Assembly (NCBI GenBank): GCA_027922465.2
Contig: BQMF02000033.1
Location: 248,001 to 312,000 of the forward strand
Length of the DNA stretch: 64,000 nt
Origin: Turritopsis dohrnii
Taxonomy: Eukaryota > Cnidaria > Hydrozoa > Anthoathecata > Oceaniidae
Reading direction: 5' to 3'
The notes under the pieces were generated by a model, which was not told the origin of the DNA, searched no databases, and was given only the letters and a program-made list of their open reading frames with translations. Made by a program: the position numbers and the translations under genes. This document shows, one piece after another, positions 12,861 through 22,467 of this stretch; position 1 is the stretch's first letter, and the number at the start of each line of letters is the position of its first letter.

Positions 12861-13205
12861 GTCTGGTTCAGACCTGACAATTACGGCGATTAAAATTTAG
12901 TGTATCCGTTGAAATCGCTGTAATCGGATAATGTGAACACTTTTGTAATTGTCGTAATTGTCATAAACGCCTGGGGTTTACGACGACAAAATATCAAAAT
13001 ATTTTGATATTTTATCGTCGTAGTCGCTCTATTGTATGTAAAAATTTGAATTTTGAATTTTACGTCAATTCTATTGTTTTAAGATCGTGAAATTGGTATG
13101 CTGAGATATATACTTGAGAGTGTTCAGACCTGGCGATTGATGATTACAACAATTGATATTTTTTTAATCGTCGTAATCGTCGTAATCGTCAGGTCTCAAC
13201 CAGGC
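12861..13205. mobile_element. 345-bp MITE with PIF/Harbinger-like target site
   Basis: Imperfect terminal inverted repeats: GTCTGGTTCAGACCTGAC at the left, and the reverse complement of the right end reads GCCTGGTTGAGACCTGAC. TTTA flanks both sides (12857-12860, 13206-13209), which contains the TTA target typical of PIF/Harbinger elements. The inner part repeats short CGTCGTAATCG-type motifs and has a near-perfect palindrome at about 12977-13024 centred on AAAATATTTT. It is non-coding and non-autonomous. Confidence 0.65.
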
Positions 13206-13209
13206 TTTA

Positions 13210-14108
13210 GGCCGAAAGCGACACTTAAACTAATTTATAATGTGTCCCAGACAAATTCGGTCTGAGATTTTAACAACCTATAACTTTTTATACGTATATC
13301 AGATTTCAGCTATTTTGACACCATTCGATAGGATTTTATTCAAGGATTTTAAAATACATATGTTTTATTTTCCGAAAGTTTCTATTTTGGAAACAATTAA
13401 GGATTTAACCATGAAAAATCCAATTATGTTCTTAATGGCTAATTAACACATCTTACAATAACAACTTTCAAAGGTCATTATCAAAAACAATAACAAGTCA
13501 AGTGGCTGTAAAACACAAGAGCCATTAAAAAAAAAAATTGAAGCTGTCTCAACATGTCAGATTGAAATTCTCTGGGACGCACTATACAGTGTGACTCATA
13601 AAGAGGGACTCCGAGTTTGAGGGCAGATTACTTTGTATGTAAAAAGTTTCGAAACGCGCTGGTGAGTTTCAAGAATGATGTTTAAACAGAAGACAGTACA
13701 TTGCACAAAAATTGACGTCATACAAATAAATACTTAACAATAGCACAAAATTTCATACGGAATGAACGAGAAGTAAAGTACAAAGAACTATAAATTTTAA
13801 ACATTCTTGGTTTAGGGGCTGTTCATACGGAAGTGGGGTGGCCCGATTTAGTGGACTGCCTCACTTGAATGAGAAAAAATTCACTCAGCGTTCATGTGGC
13901 TTTTCTCATCCCACTTAACCAGGCTGGAGAATGTTGTTTGAAACACGTAAACAATAATTCGAATTTCCACGGATGCCCACTTGTCTAAAATCTATCGCAC
14001 CAAAGCGGGATGGTGTGTTCATATGAATATCATATGATTATCGTGGTCTGCATGAAAATGTTCGTCAAGTTCTGAATTTACCGGTCTTTTTTCGATGTCA
14101 TACCGGCG
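13210..14108. other. Anonymous DNA
   Basis: No gene recognised. The plus-strand frame at 13240-13446 has no family signature. A GCTGTTCATACGGAAGTGG segment near 13819 resembles the terminal motif of the element at about 52925-53270 (TGTTTATACGAAAGCC), suggesting a degenerate relative. Confidence 0.35.
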
Positions 14109-14345
14109 TTGTTTTTTTTTGTTTTTGTTTTTTTATAATAAATAAAGGAACAAACATATAAGACAAAAGGCTTGAACACCTCCGAAGCAGCCGAAGGTGA
14201 GATCGCCAGGTATTCAGCCTAAGAAGTAACACAGAATAAATGACATATAAAAGCATGGAGTTCGATCTCTAAAAAACAGTATCACTGAAAAGTGATTGCC
14301 TGAAACGCTCAGTCCCCTGATATATTTAACTGTCAACTTAAGAAT

Positions 14346-15094
14346 CTATCGGTTAGTCATCTCATCAAACATTGGGTTTCCGTATAAAAGAATTCTGACT
14401 ATAGCGTTTCCACAAAAAGGCAAGATAGGAATGTTCGCGCTTTGCAGGTCTTTGAATAAAATCCTCCTTAAATTTGAAAAGTTCGAGCAGTGAAGAAGGT
14501 AGTGCGTCGTTGTTTCCTCTGCATTAGTCCGACATGAGCATATCGGATCAAGTGTATCTTGGAAGTTATGACTAAATTTATGTGCTTTCAGGTGACTAAA
14601 GTCTACTCTAAGGCGAGTAATGAAAGTCACACTCGTTATGTCATTCAGCCCATAAACTGAGTTCTGCAATGGCTTGCGATCGTTTAAAATTTCTCTTTTG
14701 AAAAACAATAGATTTGGAAGATTCCTCAAACCAGCGTCAAACTTATTCCATTCAGTGATGCAATACGGGAAAAAAGAATTTCGGAAACAATCAACTCTCC
14801 CAAACATAGGGGGTATGGCATAAGTAGCTAATGTAAGCCAAGATGTAACTGGACATCTTGACGCACAACAGGTATGCCATTGAAATATATGTCATGAGGG
14901 TCAGAAATATTCAATCTTCTCGAGAATAACACTTCACGGCTTGTTTAGAAATATCCGGATTAAAAGACATTTTCCATTGGCGAGCCCATTAATTCATTTG
15001 ACTAAGATCAGCATGTGCCTAATGGCACACTTTTGGAGTGTTAGTATCGTGCGAGAAATGTTGTTCGGATACAGCCCCCAGAGTTGACAAGCAT
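14346..15094 (-). pseudogene. LINE ORF2 C-terminal zinc-knuckle tail
   Basis: The 153-codon frame 14346-14807 is the end of ORF2: FFPYCITEWNKFDAGLRNLP, then TRLRVDFSHLKAHKFSHNF, DTLDPICSC and HYLLHCSNFSNLRR, ending LLYGNPMFDEM. The C-x-C...H-x-x-x-x-C set is the zinc-knuckle-like motif found after the RT domain in many invertebrate LINEs. The stretch up to 15094 carries the RT thumb (WGLYPNNISRTILTLQKCAIR), which joins the RT piece at 16702 when the inserted element is removed. Confidence 0.8.
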
Positions 15095-15574
15095 ACACTG
15101 AGAAATGCATCTGAGTCATTTTGACTGAGCTCAGGACGTCAATTGCCATTGACTACCCAAATGTAGTCACTTTGACTACTTCAACACAGTCATCGTAAAC
15201 ATCTGCTCAAAGAATCGCTTGAAGGTGATTATTTTGACTACCTCAGATAGTCAATTAAGCAGACTGTAAAATGACCACTTAAAGGTCGTCAAAAATTACC
15301 ACGTTATAGTAGTCATAATGCGTTCAGGAATTGATGTGAGTTCAAGGATTGATATGCATTCAAGGATTGACGAATGTTCAGGAATTGATGTGCGCTGGAG
15401 GATTCATGCACGCTTAGGCATTGTTGAGCGTTCTTTTTGGCTGGGAAACCAACAGGGTTTTTCTATTATCATTATTAATAATTTTATTTCCCCAGGACCA
15501 CAGTTGACTGGGCTTTGAAAACAATACGTTAACTAGATACAGAAAACGAAATGATTAAGCATTTTGGACAATAA

Positions 15575-15780
15575 GCAGCCGTGGCATAACCGTAGCGTGT
15601 TCGGCTGGCATACCAGTGGTTCCGGGTTCGAGTTCGCCTTTGGTCGAAGACTACACGCTAATAGGGAAAATTGACCTTCATAGCGGTCTGCAATACAGGT
15701 GATGGGCAACAAAAAATTCGAAACTACATACCGTCGTCATACGAAAACAAAGGAAATTGACCCATCTAAGGTGGTCTATA
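15575..15780 (+). mobile_element. tRNA-derived SINE-like segment
   Basis: An A-box match TGGCATAACCG (15582-15592) is followed about 33 bp later by a B-box-like GGTTCGAGTTC (15625-15635, one mismatch to the consensus). The text between reads like a degenerate tRNA arm, and about 150 bp of non-tRNA sequence follow. This is the layout of a tRNA-derived SINE head with an internal RNA polymerase III promoter. The 3' boundary is uncertain because the LINE fragment begins at 15787. Confidence 0.5.
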
Positions 15781-15786
15781 TGACTC

Positions 15787-16410
15787 GAGATTAGATTAGA
15801 TTAGATTAGATATTCTTTATTTATAGTCGATGATTTACAAAATGTAAAATAAGTTAAAACATACTAATAAAATAAGTTTTATATACTAATAAAATAAAAT
15901 ACCATTTCTCTTATAGAGTCAAACAATGTAGTGAGAATAGTCTCGTGAATGATTCTACAAGAGAATATGGTTAGTCTATTAAGACTAATTAAAATCGACT
16001 GTTACAAAAGAAAAAGCCTAAATTAAATATATAACTAGCACAGATCCTGCATTTACATTGGAGGTCATTTTGTTGGTTCAAGGCACTACAGAATTTGTGT
16101 AAAGACGTTGCCGACTTAATTTCGGTTGGAAGGGGGTACCACAATTGTGAAGCAATATATCCGAAAGTCTGCAGCCCATACTTTTTTGAGTAGACCCGAG
16201 GTCTCACTAAATCATTTGAAGATCTTAAGTTGAGTCCCATATCATTTCTACAGGGGAACACATATTTCATGTAAGAAGGATTCAAATCACATTTTGTCTT
16301 GTAGACTTCTTTTAATAATAGTCTACAATGTTGTACATGAATACCTTCTAGGTGAGATATGTATCCCAGTTTTGAATGTGAACATGCCCTTGTCAAAACT
16401 CGCTACATTT
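15787..16410 (-). mobile_element. 5'-truncated LINE 3' end with (TCTAA)n tail
   Basis: The minus-strand frame at 15989-16396 (135 codons) is the last part of a LINE ORF2: VQHCRLLLKEVYKTKCDLNP, then TFGYIASQLWYPLPTEIKSA and CKCRICASYIFNLGFFF. It matches in style the tail at 17880-18284. The 3' UTR runs to a (TCTAA)n microsatellite tail at 15787-15808. The 5' side is missing, the usual result of incomplete target-primed reverse transcription. The related 3' UTR at 31813-32045 belongs to the same family. Confidence 0.8.
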
Positions 16411-16701
16411 GTAATAGATGTTCTACAACCAAATCCCCAAACCAAAGGATGCGATAAATGTCATATATAATAAGTTTCTCTGCTTATCATCCACAATATT
16501 GATGAAAGGTCGTCATTTCATTTGTTTGACTATCTTATGGTCGTCAAATTTACGGGGTTTTCAAAGTCATTTCGACTTGCGAAATGTAGTCAAAAAGACT
16601 CGTCAAGGTCGTAGCAATGACTCAGGAAAGGATGTCGTGAGAGACACTGTAAAATAACTACCTTTTAGTCGTCAATTTGACTCAGTTACATTCCTCAGTG
16701 T

Positions 16702-17659
16702 ACCTCAAATGTGAGCCAAAAAGTGCATGATAAATATTCATTAAAATAGGTTGAGGTACATAATGCCGGATTTTAGATAATTGACCGTTTGTCATTCTAA
16801 GCTTTTCGGCAAGCTCGGAAATGTGAGGGTTCCACGTTAGGTGCTCATCAAGATGAACACATAGGTATTTAAGACTAGAACTAGGATTCAGTTTGTTCCC
16901 ACCCAAATAGAGGTCAAGGTTGTCAACGAAAGTCTTAAAGAATAAAATGTATTCCGTCTTCGCAGAATTTAGTGCATTTGTATTGGCATTGAGCCAGTTA
17001 TTCAAAAGTGACAAATCAAAATTAAGACTTTGACTAAGAAAATCCAAACAGTATCCAAATTGAAAAAGATTAGTGTCATCAGCCAAATGAGTTACTTCTG
17101 AAAATTTAAGAGCTAAGTGCAGGTCATTAATATAAATCAAGAATAACAGAGGCCCTAGAACCGAACCTTGAGGAACGCCATGTAGAATGTGGCAAAGATT
17201 AATCTTATAATTAGCAACAGATACAAACTGGGAGGGAAAAGAAAGGTAGGATGAAAACCAACGATTTGCAACACCGCGTATACCATAGTGGTTTAGTTTA
17301 GGGCATAATATCTTGTGATCAACAGTGTCAAACGCGTTTTGCAAATCGACAAAGACACCAACTGCAACTTGATCATTGTCTAAATGTTGCCTGATACGCT
17401 CAACTAGGCTAACAAGAGCATGAGTGGTTGAGTGGGACTTTCGAAACCCAAATTGACGAGAATAGATGATGCTATTAGTTTCAAGGAAAGAGATGAGACG
17501 GGAGTACATTAATTTTTCAAACATCTTTTCGATACTTGATAGAAGAGAGATGGGTCGGTAATTCGAAATTTCAAGAGGAGAGCCTTTTTTGAAAACCGGT
17601 ATGACTTTTGATAGCTTAAGAGTAGAGGCAAAAGCACCAGTGGAGAAAGAAAGATTCAC
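16702..17659 (-). pseudogene. LINE reverse transcriptase domain
   Basis: The 325-codon frame covers most of a non-LTR reverse transcriptase, which would copy LINE RNA at a nicked target. Visible motifs in order: LSKVIPVFKKGSPLEISNYR (fingers), RQFGFRKSHSTTHAL, FVDLQNAFDTVDHKIL (first catalytic Asp), HGVPQGSVLGPLLFLIYIND, and LADDTNLF in place of the usual YADD box, with both Asp kept. The frame ends when it runs into the CACTG-ended element at 16701. This is the best-preserved part of the large LINE. The N-terminal join to the linker is missing. Confidence 0.9.
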
Positions 17660-17679
17660 AATTGGAGCAATTGAAGAAG

Positions 17680-18290
17680 ATTATTATTATTATTATTAGT
17701 ACTTTATTTTCAGTTGACAAATTTACAAATTTACTAAAAATATAATTAAAATCTAGCTGTTCTAAAAAAGAGAACGCTAATTTAAGTCAACTGTACAACA
17801 TGAAATGTGAAATAAATATATAAATATAAAATTAACAACAAGGAAATTTAAATGAAAATTATAAAAATATAAAAGACAGCTATAAGAATCCTAAGTTGTG
17901 AATATATTTTTTGCACAAGCGACAAGGGCAATCTTTAGGAATCCACTGTTTAATACTTCTTTTGAATTCCTGTAATGATTTAAGATCTTTAATTGTTTGA
18001 GGAACAGTTTCCCATAGTTTCGGACCAAGAAATCTTAAACTTTCAGACCCAAAGTTGGTTGTTCTAACTTTAGGTATTACGAACTCGGTAGTACTTCGTA
18101 AGTTATAAATTGGTGTCTGCTTAAGTTTAAACAACTCTTGCAAAAGCGTGGGTGCGGTTTTACTTCTAATTTTATATAATTCAATCATTAAAAATTGGAG
18201 GTTTCTGTGGTGTATAGTGACAGAGCTATCTTTTTTAATTAACTCTTCAAATGATGAGTAATTGTCCTTATATATCATTCGCAAGGCGAA
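17680..18290 (-). mobile_element. Nested 5'-truncated LINE 3' end with (AAT)n tail
   Basis: A second LINE copy sits within the large LINE. Its open frame (17880-18284, 134 codons) is intact and younger-looking: MRMIYKDNYSSFEELI, HHRNLQFLMIELYKIR, LRFLGPKLWETVPQTIK and CPCRLCKKYIHNLGFL. The 3' UTR ends in an (AAT)n tract at 17680-17699. The host LINE loses roughly the segment between its linker (ending ..SVKHF) and the RT start (..IAPIVNLSF), so the insertion was accompanied or followed by a target deletion. A TTC at both edges may be the remnant of a target duplication. Confidence 0.85.
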
Positions 18291-18949
18291 GTAAAATGTT
18301 TGACACTAGCAAGAATTCTGGGTCTAACAGTTTCTGCAATAGAAGAGAAATAGCCATTGAAGTAATTGGCTACAATAAAGGGGTCCGATGAAATAGCACC
18401 ATTCACTCTTAGTGACACAGGTTTGGTAGTAGGCCTGGGTTTCAATGAAATGATATCATTGATACCTAGCCAAATTTTACGAATATTAGTGGAATTTGAA
18501 TGAAAATAATGAGAAAAGTAGTTTGCCTTGCTACGTCTACACAGTGAAACAATTTGGTTTCGGAACTGTTTAAACAATGTGTGATAAAAAGTCCTGGATT
18601 CGTCGGATATTGAACGCAAAAACGTACGAAAGAAAGTGTTACGTTTTGACATAGATTTGACAATACCCGAAGTTATCCACGGTTTGTTTAAAAGTGGCTT
18701 CTTAGTTAAACGTTTGGTTGCCAGATGTCGATTTACAAGTTCGTAAACTTTAGAGTAAAAGGATTTAAAATATGAGTTAATGTTTTCATCCTCAAGATGC
18801 AGTACGAAATTCGCGCAGGAAGCTGATTTGATCAAATTTTGGCCAATCTGGAAGGTTCTGAGACACTCTTTTAGTGATTTACACCAGAAATCAGCAAAAA
18901 TTGAGCTAGATGATCCGCAATTGAATGTGAGATATTGCCCGAAATGCAC
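18291..18949 (-). pseudogene. LINE ORF2 linker between endonuclease and RT
   Basis: An open frame of about 220 codons lies between the endonuclease and the RT of the large LINE. It shows KPWITSGIVKSMSKRNTFFR, SRTFYHTLFKQFRNQIVSLC, NYFSHYFHSNSTNIRKIWLG and FNGYFSSIAETVRP. The pattern P-W-I-T-x-x-(I/L)-x-x-(S/A)...K-x-x-L/F followed by a Y-x-x-x-R-N series and W-x-x-I-N is characteristic of this linker in CR1/Jockey-type LINEs. The frame is cut off by the nested LINE. Confidence 0.8.
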
Positions 18950-19270
18950 TTTATAGACATAACTGGATGCTTATAAATACACAATGATAATATTAGCCTT
19001 ATGCGAAAACGAAATCACGTGGTTGATATAACAATTTAGCAAGATCAGATCTCGGGATACAGGCATAGCGATTAAAGACATATAACAGAGCACCACCAGC
19101 TGAAGATTCTGTCGGTGTATGCTCAACTGAGTAGCCTTGAAGGAACAAATCAAACGTTGAGGGAGAGTGTTGCATAATCCTAGATTCGGAAATCAGAATC
19201 ACACTAAAGCTTAAGCTTAGAATTGACAAAAGTGCATTAAATTCATCTAAGTGTCGAGAAAGAGAAGAAA
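18950..19270 (-). pseudogene. LINE endonuclease, internally deleted
   Basis: Minus-strand remains of an APE-type endonuclease, which nicks target DNA to prime reverse transcription. I see VILISESRI (the I-x-E-(S/T) catalytic Glu block), then GYSVEHTPTESSAGGALLYV, a frameshift, and then ISHSIADHLAQFLLIS, the C-terminal S-D-H-type block. The Y-R-x-P and central part of the fold are missing, so a deletion joins the two halves. The upstream start of the domain is on the other side of the 19271-22467 insertion. Confidence 0.75.
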
Positions 19271-19457
19271 CACTGACATTTTTAGCGGATTCATCGCGAC
19301 TCCTAAAAGGGAGTCATTGACCAATGATAACCTAAGGGAGTAAATCAGATGATACAGAAAGCATCTTAAGGGAGTCATTTTGCTTTTAAGGGGCGTCAAT
19401 TTCAAATTCCTTAAAATGACCACCTTGAAGGGAATCAATTTGACTCTTTTAAGTGAT

Positions 19458-19537
19458 CATCAAAATGACTCCCTAAAAGAGTCATTTAACTTACCCCACG
19501 GTAAGTTAAATGACTCTTTTAGGGAGTCATTTTGATG
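19458..19537. repeat. Perfect 38-bp inverted repeat with 4-bp loop
   Basis: Left arm 19458-19495 starts CATCAAAATGACTCCCTAAA; right arm 19500-19537 is its exact reverse complement; the loop is CCAC. It lies in the subterminal GACTCCCTT motif array of the surrounding element, so it may have arisen by local inversion duplication of that array. Confidence 0.9.
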
Positions 19538-19864
19538 CTCGTCGGAGAGTCAAATCGAAAAACAAAGCCACTTTTTCGCACGTTTTAAAAAATTTTACGT
19601 AAGCAATTCTTTGAATGAGAGTCTCAGATGTCACATAACGGTATAAAAGATTTTACACCTTTGAACAATAAAGATACGGTTATAAACTCTTAGGGGTACT
19701 TTCTTTGCTTTTTACTAAATAATTATTCTTTTGTATAGATATTTCCCTATATAATCACAAAAACTGTAAACTTATTTAATGCGACCGTACAGCTAATTTA
19801 TCAACTTTGCTGGTTCACTGGTTTCATTGGTAACATATACATATTTCATATTAGGAGGTTTGTA

Positions 19865-20921
19865 AAGTCTGTCTCAATATAATTGGCAGTGGAAACAAAT
19901 TACCTCATAACTTTTGATAGCCACTTCCGATTCCAAAAATTTTTTTTGCATGTTTTAGATAATCAAAAGCACTAAGCACTTGAATATATTTTTGGTTGAA
20001 AAATTCGCGATTTTTAGCGGTTAAATTTGCGATTTAAAAAATAAAGCTTTTTTTCTACTTAAGCTATAACTTTCATTTCTACACCAGTGGTAGCCCTGCC
20101 TTAGGCAAAGAAAGTTATAAAGTTTGAGGGCAAACCAATGGGTCTTTCAGAAGATATGGGCCCCGAAGTACCCTTCAGTAGCGATTTTACGTGAAACATC
20201 AAATCTCCAACTTTCAACAAAAAACGGGGGTTATCTTTTCTTTCATCAACAGCTCAATTAAAATTTGAAAAGTGTTACAGTAATGCGTTGATGTTTGTTG
20301 ACCATTAAGCAAAACAAAGGGAAGCAGCTTAATTGTTTTTTATTGTTAAAACGATGTGGAATAAAAAAGTCACACAGATCTTGAAAGCGTTTTTGTTAAA
20401 CACAATAAGATATCTTTTAAATACAAAGCTATGAAACCGTATGATACAATAGAAAGTAAACTTTGATTATTCCCAAAACACAAATAACAGTTTCTCAAAA
20501 GATAATTTAAAAGATCGTTGAATGTGATGTGTTTAAAAAATTGTTCCACCATCATTGCCCCCGTTTTTTGTTGAAAGTTGGAGATTTGATATTTCACGTA
20601 AAATCGCTACTGAAGGGTACTTCGGGTCCCATATCTTCTGAACGACCCATTGGTTTGCCCTCAAACTTTATAACTTTCTTTGCCTAAAGCAGGGCTACCA
20701 CTGGTGCAGAAATGAAAGTTATAGCTTAAGTAGAAAAAAAGCTTTATTTTTTAAATCGCAAATTTAACCGCTAAAAATCGCGAATTTTTCAACCAAAAAT
20801 ATATTCAAATATAGTGCTTTTGATTATCTGAAACATGCAAAAAAAATTTTTGGAATCGGAAGTGGCTATCAAAAGTTATGAGGTAATTTGTTTCCACTGC
20901 CAATTATATTGAGACAGACTT
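19865..20921. mobile_element. Foldback-type element with ~365-bp inverted repeats
   Basis: Long terminal inverted repeats at 19865-20230 and 20558-20921 start AAGTCTGTCTCAATATAATT and agree at nearly all positions. TA flanks both ends (19863-19864, 20922-20923). The 327-bp middle has no gene I recognise. The near identity of the arms implies either a recent insertion or arm homogenisation. It is nested in the CACTG-ended element, so it is younger than that insertion. Confidence 0.85.
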
Positions 20922-21359
20922 TAGTTGTATTATTCTTGGATTCCTTTCTTCACGAAATTGAATGTGTCCGTGTGACTGACAGTTTCTTTCGTTTGTTTTC
21001 TTGTTCTTAAATAATCGGCTATTAATATTCTATATGATAAGTTAGCTTGTTTACTCCTTAACTTTCTTTTAAAGAACAACAAAACAACACTGACGATGCC
21101 CACAAAACACAGTCGACTATGCAGACAGTAACTAAATATGTTATAAGTACGCTGTTCCCTTTACCAGTCATAGACTTCAAATGATTTGGGGAAAAGCTAA
21201 ATGATTTTGAATGATTAGCTACTATAATTTGGTTACTTGTGACAGCTTTAATTTTTACAGTATATTATTTTTTCTTTAGATTCTTATTATGAAATTTTCT
21301 TGCAAAAACATCAAAGTTTAACATGAAGACTTAGTTCAGAGAATGATACACTCGAAGTG

Positions 21360-21533
21360 ACTTTTAGATATCAATGCAAGTGACAATAATCTTGCTGGTG
21401 GTAGCAGTGATGATGAAGATGTTGATGATCAGATTTTTGAGCCGGACTGTTCCATGAATGATGATGATGGTGTAGCAAATGTTTTAATTGAACTAAGAGA
21501 AATATTACTCAAAGTGCAATTTTTTTATTTGTA
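21360..21533 (+). pseudogene. Acidic open segment, possible transposase N-terminus
   Basis: A plus-strand segment reads DINASDNNLAGGSSDDEDVD, then IFEPDCSMNDDD, and ends LIELREILLKVQFFYL before a stop. It follows a TTTTAG that could be a splice acceptor. Asp/Ser-rich stretches with an F-x-P-D pattern occur near the N-terminus of piggyBac-like transposases, but no catalytic region follows, so this is only a weak suggestion. Confidence 0.25.
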
Positions 21534-22467
21534 ATAAAGTTATTGGTACAGTTTCATTTGTAAACGTCATTATTCGGCTGTATGTGACGTAATTTTTGAA
21601 AAGTTTTATCTTATTTAATCTGCAATCCAAAATTCAATTTTTCTTTGTATTCTTTGTATTTTCACTATTTTCGAGACAAAATTGGTATTCATTTTGAGTG
21701 AAATATTAATTAACGAAAATTAGCGCCGTGAAAAACTTTCTTCGTGGTTTTTCTTCATTCTTGGTCTACCTTTTATTGAAAAGTGGAGGAGACAATCGGA
21801 TTATAATATATAAAAAAGAAATATTGTATATCGTAGAAATTAAAAAACACGCAAAAAATATTTATTGTTAATAAATATTCAAGTTTGTATATAAGCTATT
21901 TGCGTTTTCATAAATGTTTTTGTATGTATATATTGATAGTGTTTATATGAAAAAATCGATACATGATTTCAAATAAATGGCATTGTTTTCTTAATTATCT
22001 TGAGATCACCATGAAATACGGGGGCAAGATCAGCACGATGACCAAGCGTTGAGAAGTGCCTCAATATTATGATACTAGAATGGGAGTCATTTAATATTAA
22101 CACATTATGCCCAGAAGGGCGTCATTTGATATCAACGCAATGATGCTCTGGAGGGAGTCATAGCGGATTGAAGCTCTTAAGGTGATCAAAAAATGACTCT
22201 TGTTTGAGCATTAATTCAAAATGATAGTTAAACGGGAGTCACGAAATGAGAATCGTAAGAGAGTCATTTTCAAACGACTCCCTTTGGAGAGTCACAAATA
22301 TCGCCATTTTTGAGAACTGAAAGGGAGTCATTCATGGTAATGAGAAGTTAAAGGGAGTAAAAGATACTTGTAAGGGAGTTAAAATGACTCGCAAAAAGGA
22401 GTCGCCACAGGCACTCTGAAATGACTCCCGTAGAGTTCTCATATTGACTCTCAAAAAATTGTCAGTG

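Larger units (their letters stand above)
15096..16701. mobile_element. CACTG-ended DNA element (CMC-like), TA target duplication
   Basis: The ends are inverted repeats: CACTGAGAAATGCATCTGAG at 15096, and the reverse complement of the right end starts CACTGAGGAATGTAACTGAG. TA flanks both sides (15094-15095, 16702-16703). Inside each end, for 200-300 bp, short motifs such as GTCATTTTGACT and TAGTCAAAATGAC recur in both orientations. CACTR termini with subterminal repeat arrays are hallmarks of the CACTA/Mirage/Chapaev (CMC) group, so I assign it there provisionally. No transposase is visible; the middle holds a SINE-like unit and a LINE 3' fragment. It sits inside the LINE codon series SHLRYACQLWG, and its removal restores that frame. 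Confidence 0.75.
19271..22467. mobile_element. 3.2-kb CACTG-ended DNA element (CMC-like), AA target duplication
   Basis: The ends are CACTGACA...TGTCAGTG, flanked by AA on both sides (19269-19270, 22468-22469). Subterminal regions at 19290-19560 and 22080-22440 are packed with variants of GACTCCCTT/AAGGGAGTCATTTTGACT in both orientations. These features fit the CMC (CACTA/Mirage/Chapaev) group. Removing it with one AA joins LINE codons reading HLSISSLSRHLDEFNALLSI. The interior contains a foldback element (19865-20921) and an acidic open segment (about 21360-21530). I recognise no transposase core. Confidence 0.7.

Noticed and set aside
14346..14493. Plus-strand 65-codon frame at 14296-14493
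   Set aside because: Antisense to the conserved LINE C-terminal tail.
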